A stretch of DNA of 48,611 bases from an uncultured Pelagibacteraceae bacterium (lineage in GTDB: Bacteria; Pseudomonadota; Alphaproteobacteria; Pelagibacterales; Pelagibacteraceae): assembly GCA_902595725.1 (NCBI GenBank), contig CACJRJ010000010.1, forward strand, positions 1 through 48,611, given 5' to 3'. Shown piece by piece: positions 7,833 through 17,251 of the stretch. Position 1 is the first letter of the stretch. The number at the start of each line of letters is the position of its first letter. The position numbers were made by a program, and so were the translations under genes. The notes below the pieces were generated by a model that was not told the DNA's origin, made no database searches, and worked only from the letters and a program-made list of their open reading frames with translations.

Positions 7833-9653
7833 TTAGTGTTGTTTACCAAGGATCGATTTACCAGATGGTACTCGAACCTCATCAACCATTTTTTGCGTAG
7901 CAGCATCAGGTTCTGAAGTAATTAAACTTACCACAACCATAGATACTAAGCTGACAGCTGAACCAAAGATACCAAAAGTTAACTGTGTAATACCTAAGAA
8001 TCCACTTCCACCATTTCGTACCCAAATCAGGTAACCCATACCAGAAGCAAGACCTAAAGCCATACCAGCTATAGCACCTTCTCTATTAGCTCTCTTCCAC
8101 CATACACCAAGTACAAGTGGGAAGAACAATCCAGACATCGCAAAGTCAAAAGCCCATATTACTGAACCTAAGATACCTTGGATCTCCATTGCCGCAATAG
8201 TTGCTCCAGCAAAACCAATTACTACAAGTAATACCCTTGCAACAACTAGTCTTTTTGCAGTTTCTGCTTTTGGATCAATGATCTTGTAGTACAAGTCATG
8301 AGACAAAGCATTTGCAATCGCTAGAATCAATCCATCAGCTGTCGACATGGCAGCTGCCATACCTCCAGCAGCAACTAGACCTGAGATTACGTATGGTAAT
8401 CCAGCTATTTCTGGAGTTGCTAACACAACGGCTTTACCACCCATGAAAAACTCATTTAATTCAAGAGTTCCATTTCCGTTAAAGTCGCTTACAAACATTA
8501 AGTTTGCTTGGTTCCAGTTTTGATACCAATCTATCGCTTGAACTTCACTTATCGATTTACCGATAATTCCAGTCGCTAAGTTAGGATCTATCAATGACAA
8601 TTTAGATAGTGTTGCTAACATTGGAGCAGAAGAATAAAGTAGGAAGATAAAGAATAAAGACCAACCTACTGATTTTCTTGCTGCTTTTACACTTGGAGTA
8701 GTGAAATATCTCATCATTACGTGAGGCAATGAAGCTGTTCCCATCATCATCGCTAGCGCTAATGAAATAAATGCCCAAGGTGTAGCGTTAACCGCTGAGT
8801 GAGCTTTAGTTATACCAGCCAAACCTTTTGGCACAGTAGCTAAATCTGCTGCAGTGTTTTTTATCGTTCCTAGTCCAAACTGAGTTTCTAATTCAGCAAT
8901 TCTTGCAACTTCATCAGCTAGCATAAAGTGTGGGAAGAAACCCGCACCCATTTTGTTACTGATCCAGAAAACTGGTAGCAAGTAAGCTATGATTAGAACT
9001 ATATATTGTGCAACCTGTGTCCAAGTCACCCCTCTCATACCACCTAACATTGAACATAGTAATATACTTACTAATCCAACATATACTGCGTATTGGAACG
9101 GGATATCTAGAGCAACAGATGCAATAGTACCTGTAGCGTTAATTTGTGCAGTCACATAAGTAAATGAAGCAACAGTTAAGACTACTACTGCTAGAAACCT
9201 ACTTAAATTACCACCGTATCTTGTACCAATGAAATCTGGAACTGTGTAACAGCCAAATTTTCTTAGGTATGGTGCTAATAAAGATGCAACTAATACGTAT
9301 CCACCAGTCCAACCTACAAGTAGTGCCATATAACCATAACCTTTAAAGTAAATACCACCTGCCATTGCAACGAACGATGCACCAGACATCCAGTCTGCGG
9401 CAGTCGCCATTCCATTGAATACCGTTGGTACTTGTCTTCCAGCTACGTAATAAGCATCCGCTTGTGCTGTACGTGATAGATAACCAATTATCGCGTAGAT
9501 GGCTACTGTAAAGGCTACGAAACAAATTCCGATAGCTTTTGCAGTCATACCCATCTGTTCTGCGATTGCCATAATGATTATGAAAGCTAAAAATCCACCT
9601 GTGTAGATTCCATAAACTCTAGGCAAATTGTCTATAAAATTACCTTTAATCAT
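7833..9653 (-). CDS. Sodium/solute symporter large subunit (VC_2705-type, probably acetate)
   Basis: 606 residues with about 13 hydrophobic segments in the SSS fold. Landmarks are YLSRTAQADAYYVAGRQVP, ADWMSGASFVAMAGGIY, the Na+-site helix AAAMSTADGLILAIANALSHD, and FAMSGLFFPLVLGVWWKRA. This is the subfamily paired with a DUF4212 small subunit, which is encoded immediately upstream with a TAATG overlap. A near-perfect EF-hand loop, DFNGNGTLELNE at residues 390-401, sits between helices. With acs nearby, acetate or another small monocarboxylate is the likely cargo, but this is inference. Codons are less AT-biased than neighbours, suggesting high expression. Confidence 0.92.
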   Translation of the reverse strand: MIKGNFIDNLPRVYGIYTGGFLAFIIIMAIAEQMGMTAKAIGICFVAFTVAIYAIIGYLSRTAQADAYYVAGRQVPTVFNGMATAADWMSGASFVAMAGGIYFKGYGYMALLVGWTGGYVLVASLLAPYLRKFGCYTVPDFIGTRYGGNLSRFLAVVVLTVASFTYVTAQINATGTIASVALDIPFQYAVYVGLVSILLCSMLGGMRGVTWTQVAQYIVLIIAYLLPVFWISNKMGAGFFPHFMLADEVARIAELETQFGLGTIKNTAADLATVPKGLAGITKAHSAVNATPWAFISLALAMMMGTASLPHVMMRYFTTPSVKAARKSVGWSLFFIFLLYSSAPMLATLSKLSLIDPNLATGIIGKSISEVQAIDWYQNWNQANLMFVSDFNGNGTLELNEFFMGGKAVVLATPEIAGLPYVISGLVAAGGMAAAMSTADGLILAIANALSHDLYYKIIDPKAETAKRLVVARVLLVVIGFAGATIAAMEIQGILGSVIWAFDFAMSGLFFPLVLGVWWKRANREGAIAGMALGLASGMGYLIWVRNGGSGFLGITQLTFGIFGSAVSLVSMVVVSLITSEPDAATQKMVDEVRVPSGKSILGKQH

Positions 9654-9913
9654 TAATCATCTCCTTTTTCACTGAAGCCGAACTCTTCATCGATTTTTTC
9701 TTGTCTGTTCGCAAACCAAAAAATTAGGATTACAAAAATTCCAAGAGATCCTTGACAAGTGAACCAATATGTCAGTGGATAACCGAAGGGTCCACCAACG
9801 GACTCCATTTCAGCGCCAAAAAGAAAGATGCCAATTGAGAATACAAACCAAATTGCTAATGTAACGATTAACAATCCTCTGGTTTTTTCCCAGTGTTGTG
9901 CTTGTTTTGACAT
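9653..9913 (-). CDS. Symporter small subunit (DUF4212)
   Basis: 86 residues with two membrane helices: GLLIVTLAIWFVFSIGIFLFG, and YWFTCQGSLGIFVILIFWF followed by ANRQEKIDEEFGF. This is the standard small partner of VC_2705-type sodium:solute symporters and is always encoded just before the large subunit. Its stop overlaps the large-subunit start by one base (TAATG), so translation is likely coupled. A strong AGGAGAG ribosome site precedes the ATG. The 125-base gap upstream separates it from the divergent gene at 10039 and must hold the operon promoter. Confidence 0.92.
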   Translation of the reverse strand: MSKQAQHWEKTRGLLIVTLAIWFVFSIGIFLFGAEMESVGGPFGYPLTYWFTCQGSLGIFVILIFWFANRQEKIDEEFGFSEKGDD

Positions 9914-10038
9914 TTTTATCTCTCCTCTTTTAGTTATAACTGGCGGAAACCATAACCATTATGAAAGAGATTTAAAGTGTTAAAATTGTTAATAATAGTG
10001 GAGTTTTTAGGGTATAAATTAAACTAATAGCTATTTTT

Positions 10039-10662
10039 ATGGCAAAATACAAATTAACTTGGAAAGATCTAACTTGGAAAGATTTTAAGATATATTTTTT
10101 TTCACTTTTTAAAGCCTTCATACCAAAGACAAAAATAACTAATTTGGACGAATTAGAGGATTTTATACAATCCAAATCAGCCTGGGTTACACAAGTAACG
10201 CTTTATGGTTACTTAAAAACTAGAATGGGAACAAGATATGTTCTTCATTTTGAAAATGATGAATTTATGGCATCAGTAAATCTAGCTAAGTGGAATATGT
10301 ATGCTGTTGCCATACAAGATCTGACATTTTTCACATTTTCTTATTTAAAAAATAATTTTAATTATCAAAATGTTGATGAAGCTAAAGAAGTTTTTTTAAA
10401 AATTTTAGATGATGAAACTACAAATAAAATGCCATTGGATATTATTGAGGAAGCAAAAAAGAATTTTAATGAAAGATTACAAGAAATTAATTGGAATACT
10501 TATTGTAATGATCTTCCATTTAATCCTAGTGCATTATCATTATACAAGTGGGCACCAATCGCTGATGAATTAAAACAGCTTGATCGCAAGATTGTTTTAA
10601 ATTCAGTAATTTTAAAATGGGATGTTATTAAAAAGGAATTTAAAGAGAGAGTAAAGTTCTAA
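10039..10662 (+). CDS. Conserved hypothetical protein
   Basis: 207 residues, soluble, no signal peptide or membrane segment. I do not assign a function. The block [26 protein letters not shown], then [16 protein letters not shown], looks strongly constrained, and I have a general memory of similar uncharacterised proteins in Alphaproteobacteria. Near the N terminus the hexapeptide [10 protein letters not shown] repeats. A later segment, [24 protein letters not shown], is also distinctive. It is transcribed away from the symporter genes and overlaps the 3' end of acs by 4 bases, convergently. Confidence 0.75.
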   Translation: MAKYKLTWKDLTWKDFKIYFFSLFKAFIPKTKITNLDELEDFIQSKSAWVTQVTLYGYLKTRMGTRYVLHFENDEFMASVNLAKWNMYAVAIQDLTFFTFSYLKNNFNYQNVDEAKEVFLKILDDETTNKMPLDIIEEAKKNFNERLQEINWNTYCNDLPFNPSALSLYKWAPIADELKQLDRKIVLNSVILKWDVIKKEFKERVKF

Positions 10663-12683
10663 GTATTTTTTCTGTTATCAACTAGACTTTTAACAACACT
10701 TGGATCAGCTAAAGTTGTTGTATCTCCAAGTTGTTCATGTTCATTAGCAGCTATCTTTCTTAAAATTCTTCTCATGATTTTTCCAGATCTTGTTTTTGGC
10801 AATCCAGGTGCAAACTGAATAAAATCTGGAGTAGCAATTGCACCAATTTGTTTTCTTACCCATAGTTTTAATTCCCTTTCAAGGTCTCCATTAGGCTCCT
10901 CTCCTACATTTAAAGTTACATAACAATATAATCCATTTCCTTTTATATCATGAGGGTACCCAACCACTGCAGCTTCCGCAACTTTTGAATGTGCTACAAA
11001 CGCACTTTCTATTTCTGCAGTACCTAAATTGTGTCCAGAAACAATAATCACATCATCAACTCTTCCTGTTATCCAATAGTATCCATCTTTGTCTCTTCTA
11101 CAACCATCTCCAGTGAAATATTTTCCGTTAAATTGAGAAAAGTATGTTTCTATAAATCTATTATGGTCACCATATACAGTTCTCATTTGTCCAGGCCAAG
11201 AATGAGAAATACATAATCTTCCCTGTGCCTCTCCTTTTAAAACTTTTCCGTCTTTATCAACAATTTCAGGCTTAATTCCATAAAATGGTTTTGTTGCAGA
11301 CCCTGGTTTTAAGTCTATGGCCCCACTTTGAGGACTTATTAATATTCCTCCAGTTTCTGTCTGCCACCATGTATCAACTATAGGACACCTTGAATCGCCT
11401 ACTACTTTATAATACCACTGCCACGCTTCTGGATTTATTGGTTCGCCAACTGTTCCAAGCAGTTTTAGAGTTTTTCTTGATGTTTTTTTTACAGGTCCGT
11501 CTCCTTCTCTCATCATAGCCCTTATAGCTGTTGGAGCCGTATAAAAAATATTTACTTTATATTTATCAACTATTTGCCACCATCTGGACCAGTCTGGATA
11601 ATTAGGAATACCTTCGGACATAATTGTTGTTGCTCCATTTGAAAGAGGTCCATAGATGATATAGCTGTGGCCTGTTACCCAGCCAATGTCAGCAGTACAC
11701 CAATATATATCTTTTGGCTTATAATTAAAAATATATTGATGGGTCATTGAGGTATAAACCATATAACCACCTGTCGTGTGCATAACTCCCTTAGGTTTTC
11801 CTGTGGAACCAGAAGTGTATAAAATAAATAATGGATCTTCTGCATCCATTTCCTCAGGTTCACAATTTTTTGAGGCTTTTTTAATTATATCATGATACCA
11901 AACATCTCTACTTTCATCCCAATTAATTCTGTTTCCAGTTCTTTTTACTACAACACACTTTTTAACGTTTGGACAATTTAATAAAGCTTCATCAACTGTT
12001 GCTTTTAAATCTATAATTTTTCCACCTCTTATACCTTCATCAGCAGTAATAACGTAGTCGGATTTACAATCATTAATTCTTCCAGTAATACTGTCTGCTG
12101 AGAAACCTCCAAATATAATCGAATGAACAGCACCTATTCTTGCACATGCTAGCATTGTATATGCTAACTCAGGTATCATTGTTAAATAAATTGTGACTCT
12201 ATCTCCTTTTTTAACTCCTATTTCCTTCAATCCATTTGCAGCTTTTGAAACTTCCTGGTGTAATTGTTTATAAGTAATTTTTTTTTGAATTTTTGGATCA
12301 TCTCCAACCCAAATTATTGCAGTTTTATCTTTATTCTTTTTTAAATGTCTATCTATACAATTTACTGATGCATTAAGTGTTCCATCATAAAACCATTTAA
12401 TATGAACATCAGATTTACTATATTTGAAATCTTTAATTTTTGTATATGGTTTTATCCAAGTAATTCTTTTTCCTTCTTTTTTCCAAAACTTATCATTATT
12501 TTTAATAGACTCTGAATATTTTTTTTCATATCCAGATTTATTCACTATTGCTTTTTTCAGCCATTCGCTTTTTATTTTGTAAACTAATTCTGAATTTTCA
12601 ACTTTTTTAGATTTGATTTTTTTAAATTTTTTTTTTACAAGTTTTTTCTTTTTAATTTTTTTTCTTTTTTTCTTTTTTGGCAT
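10659..12683 (-). CDS. acs: Acetyl-CoA synthetase with poly-lysine N terminus
   Basis: 674 residues. Core motifs are complete: the phosphate loop [70 protein letters not shown], and C-terminal [10 protein letters not shown] with Lys635 at the position that is acetylated in Acs. It converts acetate, ATP and CoA to acetyl-CoA. The first 28 residues are exceptional: 18 Lys and 1 Arg, ahead of the usual Acs start region. This lengthens the protein by about 25 residues over a typical ~650. It is the last gene of a tsaD - EVE - acs run (14-base gap) and lies near the likely acetate symporter. Confidence 0.96.
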   Translation of the reverse strand: MPKKKKRKKIKKKKLVKKKFKKIKSKKVENSELVYKIKSEWLKKAIVNKSGYEKKYSESIKNNDKFWKKEGKRITWIKPYTKIKDFKYSKSDVHIKWFYDGTLNASVNCIDRHLKKNKDKTAIIWVGDDPKIQKKITYKQLHQEVSKAANGLKEIGVKKGDRVTIYLTMIPELAYTMLACARIGAVHSIIFGGFSADSITGRINDCKSDYVITADEGIRGGKIIDLKATVDEALLNCPNVKKCVVVKRTGNRINWDESRDVWYHDIIKKASKNCEPEEMDAEDPLFILYTSGSTGKPKGVMHTTGGYMVYTSMTHQYIFNYKPKDIYWCTADIGWVTGHSYIIYGPLSNGATTIMSEGIPNYPDWSRWWQIVDKYKVNIFYTAPTAIRAMMREGDGPVKKTSRKTLKLLGTVGEPINPEAWQWYYKVVGDSRCPIVDTWWQTETGGILISPQSGAIDLKPGSATKPFYGIKPEIVDKDGKVLKGEAQGRLCISHSWPGQMRTVYGDHNRFIETYFSQFNGKYFTGDGCRRDKDGYYWITGRVDDVIIVSGHNLGTAEIESAFVAHSKVAEAAVVGYPHDIKGNGLYCYVTLNVGEEPNGDLERELKLWVRKQIGAIATPDFIQFAPGLPKTRSGKIMRRILRKIAANEHEQLGDTTTLADPSVVKSLVDNRKNT

Positions 12684-12697
12684 AAAGATTTTATATT

Positions 12698-13114
12698 TTA
12701 ATTAATATTACTCATCTTCAAAATAATTTTCCAGCTTTTAGTATCTATGGGCATAACTGATAATCTGCTTTGTTTAATAAGAGGTAAGCCACTTAGATTG
12801 CGATCTTTTTTTATATTTTTTAAGGAAACAGGCTTCTTCAAAGCTTTTTTAAACTTAACTTTAATAGCTACAAATTTTTTTTTATTATCTGTTGGGTCTA
12901 TAAAAGCAGCTTTTATAACTTCAACTATACCCACAATTTCCTTTCCAATATTTGAATGATAAAAAAAACAAAGATCACCTTTAGACATTTTTTTTAAATT
13001 ATTTGCAGCTTGATAATTTCTTACCCCGTCCCAAGTTGCACCTTTCAAGCCGACTTTTTTTTGATTATCAATAGACCAAACGTTTGGTTCAGATTTAAGT
13101 AACCAGTATTTCAT
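12698..13114 (-). CDS. EVE domain protein
   Basis: 138 residues, the whole length being an EVE (PUA-like) domain. The start [16 protein letters not shown], then [28 protein letters not shown], then [15 protein letters not shown], matches the thymocyte nuclear protein-1 family. These domains bind modified bases in DNA or RNA, and the bacterial role is not established. The start codon overlaps the tsaD stop by one base (TAATG), implying coupled translation. Linkage to tsaD, a tRNA-modification gene, is suggestive of an RNA-related role but does not prove it. Confidence 0.9.
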   Translation of the reverse strand: MKYWLLKSEPNVWSIDNQKKVGLKGATWDGVRNYQAANNLKKMSKGDLCFFYHSNIGKEIVGIVEVIKAAFIDPTDNKKKFVAIKVKFKKALKKPVSLKNIKKDRNLSGLPLIKQSRLSVMPIDTKSWKIILKMSNIN

Positions 13115-14187
13115 TAAATTTTTACACCAGCCCCTTTTAAAAAAACAGCTTTTTCATCTAGCTGCCATCTTGGCTTTGCAGGAAAATCTAAATCATTAAA
13201 TTGATTTTGTTTAAATTTCTCTAACCCAGCAAATGCTATCATTGCTGCATTATCCCCACACAAGTTAATAGGAGGAAATATTGCTTCAAAATTTTCTTCA
13301 TTACATAGTTTTATTAAAACTTCTCTTATTTTTTTATTTGCCGCAACGCCACCAGCAACAACAAAAATTTTATTTTTGTTCTTATTAATATTATTAAATT
13401 CTTTAAAAGCAACTTTGCTTTTTTTGTATAATATTTCTTCCATTGTTTTTTGGAAAGAAGCTGCGAGATCATATTTATCTTTTTCATTTTTAATATTTTT
13501 TGTAATTCTGAGAATAGCTGTTTTAAGTCCTGCAAAAGATAAATTGCATCCACCTTTATTAATAATGGGCTTAGGTAAATCAAATTTTGTAGGATCACCT
13601 TTTTTTGCTAACACTTCTATTTGTGGACCACCTGGAAATTCGATACCAAGTAATTTTGCAGTTTTATCAAAAGCTTCTCCAGCGGCATCATCAATAGTAG
13701 TTCCAAGTCTTTTATATTTCCCTAGTCCTTCAACACATAAAAATTGGCTATGTCCTCCAGATATCAAGAGTAATAGATAAGGATAATTTATTTTTGAATT
13801 TAATTTAGGACTTAAAGCATGCCCTTCCAAATGATTAACAGCAATGAATGGTTTTTTTAAAGATATTGCAATTGCTTTGCCAAAATTTAGCCCAACAGAT
13901 AAACAAACTATTAAACCAGGACCCGCAGTTGTAGCAACTGCGTCTATATCATTTAAATTAATTCCACTTTCATCTAAAGCTTTTTTTGTGATTAAATCTA
14001 TTTTTTCTATATGAGCTCTGGCAGCAAGTTCAGGGACAACTCCTCCGAACTCTTTATGGATATCTACTTGGCTTGAAACTATATTAGATAAAATTTCTGG
14101 CTCACCTTTGTTGTTTTCTCTAATTAAAGCCACTGCAGTTTCGTCACAACTAGATTCTATTCCAAGAATTACAGGTTTTTTTGACAT
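13114..14187 (-). CDS. tsaD: tRNA N6-threonylcarbamoyladenosine synthase subunit TsaD
   Basis: 357 residues, typical length. Motifs: GIESSCDETAVALI at the N terminus, VVPELAARAHIEKI, the metal-binding HLEGHALSP, LLISGGHSQFLCVEG, GEAFDKTAKLLGIEFPGG, and CGDNAAMIAFAG near the C terminus. TsaD transfers threonylcarbamoyl to A37 of ANN-decoding tRNAs with TsaB and TsaE, which are not in this window. Divergent from hemC with a 58-base gap, an order commonly seen in Alphaproteobacteria. Confidence 0.97.
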   Translation of the reverse strand: MSKKPVILGIESSCDETAVALIRENNKGEPEILSNIVSSQVDIHKEFGGVVPELAARAHIEKIDLITKKALDESGINLNDIDAVATTAGPGLIVCLSVGLNFGKAIAISLKKPFIAVNHLEGHALSPKLNSKINYPYLLLLISGGHSQFLCVEGLGKYKRLGTTIDDAAGEAFDKTAKLLGIEFPGGPQIEVLAKKGDPTKFDLPKPIINKGGCNLSFAGLKTAILRITKNIKNEKDKYDLAASFQKTMEEILYKKSKVAFKEFNNINKNKNKIFVVAGGVAANKKIREVLIKLCNEENFEAIFPPINLCGDNAAMIAFAGLEKFKQNQFNDLDFPAKPRWQLDEKAVFLKGAGVKI

Positions 14188-14245
14188 AAATTAGTTTTTA
14201 TTAATTTAAAATTCTAAATATAAAGATGGAGTATAAATTAATTTA

Positions 14246-15169
14246 ATGAAAAACAAAAAAATTATTATTGGATCAAGAGGCAGTAAATTAGCATTAATCT
14301 ATGCTGAAAAAGCTAAAGAAAGAATTTTAAAATTTTCAAAAGAATTTGAAATAGAGAGTGTTGAAATAAAAAAAATTACAACTACAGGAGATTTAAATCA
14401 AAAAGATAGACTTTCTGAAATTGGAGGCAAAGGACTTTTCTTAAAACAAATAGAAAATGAATTAATAGAAAATAATATTCATATTGCTGTACATGCTTTA
14501 AAAGATATGCCATCAGACGAAACTGAAGGATTACTAACAAATTGTTTTTTAGAAAGAAATGATCCTAGAGAAGTATTAATTTCTAAAGATAAAATAAAAT
14601 TTAAAGATTTAAATGAAAATTCCATAATAGGGACTTCATCTTTTAGAAGAGAATTTCAGCTAAAAAATAAAAGAAGCAATTTAAATTATAAATTAATCAG
14701 AGGCAATGTTGATACAAGGATTAACAAATTAAATCAAAATTTATATGATGCAGTAATATTATCCTGTGCCGGCATTAATTCTTTAAATTTAGACGAACAT
14801 ATTTCTGAAATTTTTTCTATTGATGAAATTATTCCTAGTGTTGGACAAGGAGTTATAGCATTACAATGTAAAAGTGATGATGAATATATAAAAAATGTTT
14901 TAAAAAAAATAAATGACGACAAAACTTTTAAAAGTGTTCAGGCAGAAAGAAATGTTCTTAAAGTTTTAGAAGGAGATTGTGAAACAGCGGTGGGTGCAAT
15001 AGCAGAAATAAATAATGAAAATATAACACTTCAAGGAGAGCTTTTCTCATTAGATGGAAAAGAAAGATTTTATTACAAGTCAACTAAAGATATAAAACAA
15101 GCAGCAGAATTAGGTATTGAGATTGGTGAAAACTTAAAGAAACAGTCTAAAGGAAGTTATAAAAAATAA
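14246..15169 (+). CDS. hemC: Hydroxymethylbilane synthase
   Basis: 307 residues. Seen are IIIGSRGSKLALIYAEKAKE, TTTGDLNQKDRLSEIGGKGLFLKQIE, the active-site VHALKDMPSDE, GTSSFRREFQL, RGNVDTRINKL, and GDCETAVGAIAE with Cys245 as the dipyrromethane attachment residue. It polymerises four porphobilinogen molecules into hydroxymethylbilane. hemD follows after one base, so the two act as a unit in tetrapyrrole synthesis. Confidence 0.97.
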   Translation: MKNKKIIIGSRGSKLALIYAEKAKERILKFSKEFEIESVEIKKITTTGDLNQKDRLSEIGGKGLFLKQIENELIENNIHIAVHALKDMPSDETEGLLTNCFLERNDPREVLISKDKIKFKDLNENSIIGTSSFRREFQLKNKRSNLNYKLIRGNVDTRINKLNQNLYDAVILSCAGINSLNLDEHISEIFSIDEIIPSVGQGVIALQCKSDDEYIKNVLKKINDDKTFKSVQAERNVLKVLEGDCETAVGAIAEINNENITLQGELFSLDGKERFYYKSTKDIKQAAELGIEIGENLKKQSKGSYKK

Positions 15170-15170
15170 T

Positions 15171-15869
15171 ATGCATATTTTATTTACAAGACCATTGGAA
15201 GACTGTGAGGAATTAATATTAAAATTTAGTGAACTTGGACATAAAGTTTCACATATGCCGGTTATTGAAATTGAAAAGATTAAACATGAAATAATAAATT
15301 TTGTAGATTACAAAGCAATAATTTTTACAAGTGCTAATGCATTAAAGTTTTTAGATACAAAATTAATTGATAAAAAAATTATTTGTTTTTGTGTTGGAAG
15401 TGCAACTGAAAAAAAGGCTCTTAGCCTTGGATTTCAAAATATTATAACAGCCGAAGGTAATGTTAGAAATTTAGAAGAATTGGTATTACAAAATTTTAAC
15501 TCTTCATCTGGAAAAATACTTTATTTGAGTGGAGAAATCATTTCTAATGATATTGATAAAAATTTAATATCACAAGGATACAATGTAAAAAGAGTAATTA
15601 ATTACACTTCGAAACCCAACCATCAATTAAATGAAAAATTTATAGAAAAATTAAGATCAAACATGCCCGATGTTGTCTATGTTTATTCACAGAACAGTGC
15701 CTTGAGCTTCCTAAAATTAATAAATAGTTATAAATTAAATGATTTTTGGATGAATACCAATTTAATGTGTATTAGTGAAAAATCCTCGTCAGTATTAAAT
15801 AAAATTAAGTGGAAAAAAATTTTTATTTTTAGTCCTGGAGAAGAGGAATTTTTGCTATATAAAATTTAA
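15171..15869 (+). CDS. hemD: Uroporphyrinogen-III synthase
   Basis: 232 residues in the bilobed HemD pattern: ILFTRPLEDCEELILKFSELGHKVSHMPVIEIE at the start, AIIFTSANALKFL, CVGSATEKKALSLGF, ILYLSGEIISNDID, then VINYTSKP and VYVYSQNSALSFLKLI. Family sequence conservation is low, so position directly after hemC is important support. It closes and isomerises hydroxymethylbilane to uroporphyrinogen III, feeding haem and, downstream in this window, the ccm cytochrome pathway. Confidence 0.9.
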   Translation: MHILFTRPLEDCEELILKFSELGHKVSHMPVIEIEKIKHEIINFVDYKAIIFTSANALKFLDTKLIDKKIICFCVGSATEKKALSLGFQNIITAEGNVRNLEELVLQNFNSSSGKILYLSGEIISNDIDKNLISQGYNVKRVINYTSKPNHQLNEKFIEKLRSNMPDVVYVYSQNSALSFLKLINSYKLNDFWMNTNLMCISEKSSSVLNKIKWKKIFIFSPGEEEFLLYKI

Positions 15870-15871
15870 AA

Positions 15872-16930
15872 ATGGAATTATTTAATAATTTTAAATCACT
15901 TTTTCTTTCTGTTTGGGAAAGGGGAATTTTAGGAGTAGATATTCTTGAAATATTAATTGGTGTTGGAATATTTTTTTTATTTTTAATATTTAGAGGAATC
16001 ATTAGCAAAGTTATTATTAAAAGATTAGAAAATATAGCAAAGAAAACAACAAATAAATTTGATGACTCTTTTGTTTCTGCAATGGAAGGTCCAGCTAGGT
16101 TTTTACCAATAGTTATTGGTTTTTTTATTGCAAGTTATTACATGTCTTTCTCAGAAGAAAGTAGAGAAATTGTAGATACAATTAATAGAACTTTAATAAC
16201 CATTTTTATTTTTTGGGTTATGCATCAAATTATAGAACCAATTTCTTATGTATTAAGTGGTTTAAATAAAATTTTAACAAGAGAACTTATTGGTTGGATT
16301 ATTAAGTCATTAAAAGTATTAATTTTTATATTAGGTATTGCTGCAGTTCTTGAATTATGGGGTATAAAAATTGGACCAATTATTGCGGGACTAGGTTTAT
16401 TTGGTGTTGCTGTTGCATTGGGTGCACAAGATTTATTTAAAAATTTAATTTCTGGTATTTTAGTACTTGTTGAAAAAAGATTTAAAATTGGAGATTGGAT
16501 TTTAGTCGAAGGAATAATTGAAGGAATCGTAGAAAAAATAGGATTTAGATCAACTGTCATAAGAAAATTTGATAAATCAATTGCAATAATACCAAATTTT
16601 CAATTTGCAGAAAATGCTGTGATAAATGTAAGCCAAACAACAAATTGGATTATTAGTTGGATAATTAATTTACAATACGACTCTACTGTTGATCAGCTCA
16701 AAACAATTAGAAATGAAATTGAAGATTATATAAAAAAAAATGAAGATTATAAACCTGAGCTTGGATATGCAGTTAGAGTTGATAAGTTTGCAGACAGTTC
16801 AATCGATATGTATATTCGTTGTTTTACAAAAACAGATGATTGGGATGAGTGGTTAGCTGTAAAAGAAAGATTAGCAATTCAAATTAAACAAATCGTTGAA
16901 AAAAAATGGTGCATCTTTTGCATTCCCTAG
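15872..16930 (+). CDS. MscS-family mechanosensitive channel
   Basis: 352 residues. About four to five N-terminal hydrophobic segments lead to the pore helix and beta-domain signature GLGLFGVAVALGAQDLFKNLISGILVLVEKRFKIGDWILVEG, then GFRSTVIRKFDKSIAIIPNFQFAENAVIN. This is the MscS pore (Gly/Ala-rich TM3) and the following cytoplasmic beta domain. It presumably relieves hypo-osmotic stress at the inner membrane. It starts 2 bases after hemD, so it likely shares transcription with hemCD. Confidence 0.93.
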   Translation: MELFNNFKSLFLSVWERGILGVDILEILIGVGIFFLFLIFRGIISKVIIKRLENIAKKTTNKFDDSFVSAMEGPARFLPIVIGFFIASYYMSFSEESREIVDTINRTLITIFIFWVMHQIIEPISYVLSGLNKILTRELIGWIIKSLKVLIFILGIAAVLELWGIKIGPIIAGLGLFGVAVALGAQDLFKNLISGILVLVEKRFKIGDWILVEGIIEGIVEKIGFRSTVIRKFDKSIAIIPNFQFAENAVINVSQTTNWIISWIINLQYDSTVDQLKTIRNEIEDYIKKNEDYKPELGYAVRVDKFADSSIDMYIRCFTKTDDWDEWLAVKERLAIQIKQIVEKKWCIFCIP

Positions 16931-16954
16931 CCAGTCAATTTACGTTGAGAAAAA

Positions 16955-17248
16955 ATGATTGCTATATTTTATTTAGTTTTGCAAATTTTAAAGATCTACA
17001 CCTATGTTGTGATCGCAAATGTAGTCATAAGCTGGTTGATAGCATTTAACGTTTTAAATACATCTAATAGATTTGTTTATTCAATATTAGAATTTACATA
17101 TCGTTTAACCGACCCTATTTTGAACAGGATAAGAAGATTCCTGCCTAACTTGGGTGCCTTTGATATTTCACCAATCATACTTCTTTTGTTGATCTGGTTT
17201 ATAGAAATGTGTATGAAGCTTTACTTAGCACCAATAATATTTAACTAA
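16955..17248 (+). CDS. YggT family membrane protein
   Basis: 97 residues with two membrane helices and the family signature between them: YRLTDPILNRIRRFLPNLGAFDISPIILLLLIWF. YggT (Ycf19-related) proteins are small inner-membrane proteins proposed to help membrane-protein or division-site organisation. The role is poorly defined. It sits 3 bases before folD in the same run. Confidence 0.92.
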   Translation: MIAIFYLVLQILKIYTYVVIANVVISWLIAFNVLNTSNRFVYSILEFTYRLTDPILNRIRRFLPNLGAFDISPIILLLLIWFIEMCMKLYLAPIIFN

Positions 17249-17251
17249 TTC

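Noticed and set aside
9343-9525. 60-residue ORF on the symporter strand
   Set aside because: It is an alternative frame inside the conserved symporter gene.
9914-10038. Riboswitch in the symporter-hypothetical gap
   Set aside because: A GGCGGAAACC stretch caught the eye, but no paired stems consistent with a known class could be drawn.
13376-13780. 134-residue plus-strand ORF
   Set aside because: It is the antisense shadow of tsaD, which is complete and conserved on the other strand.
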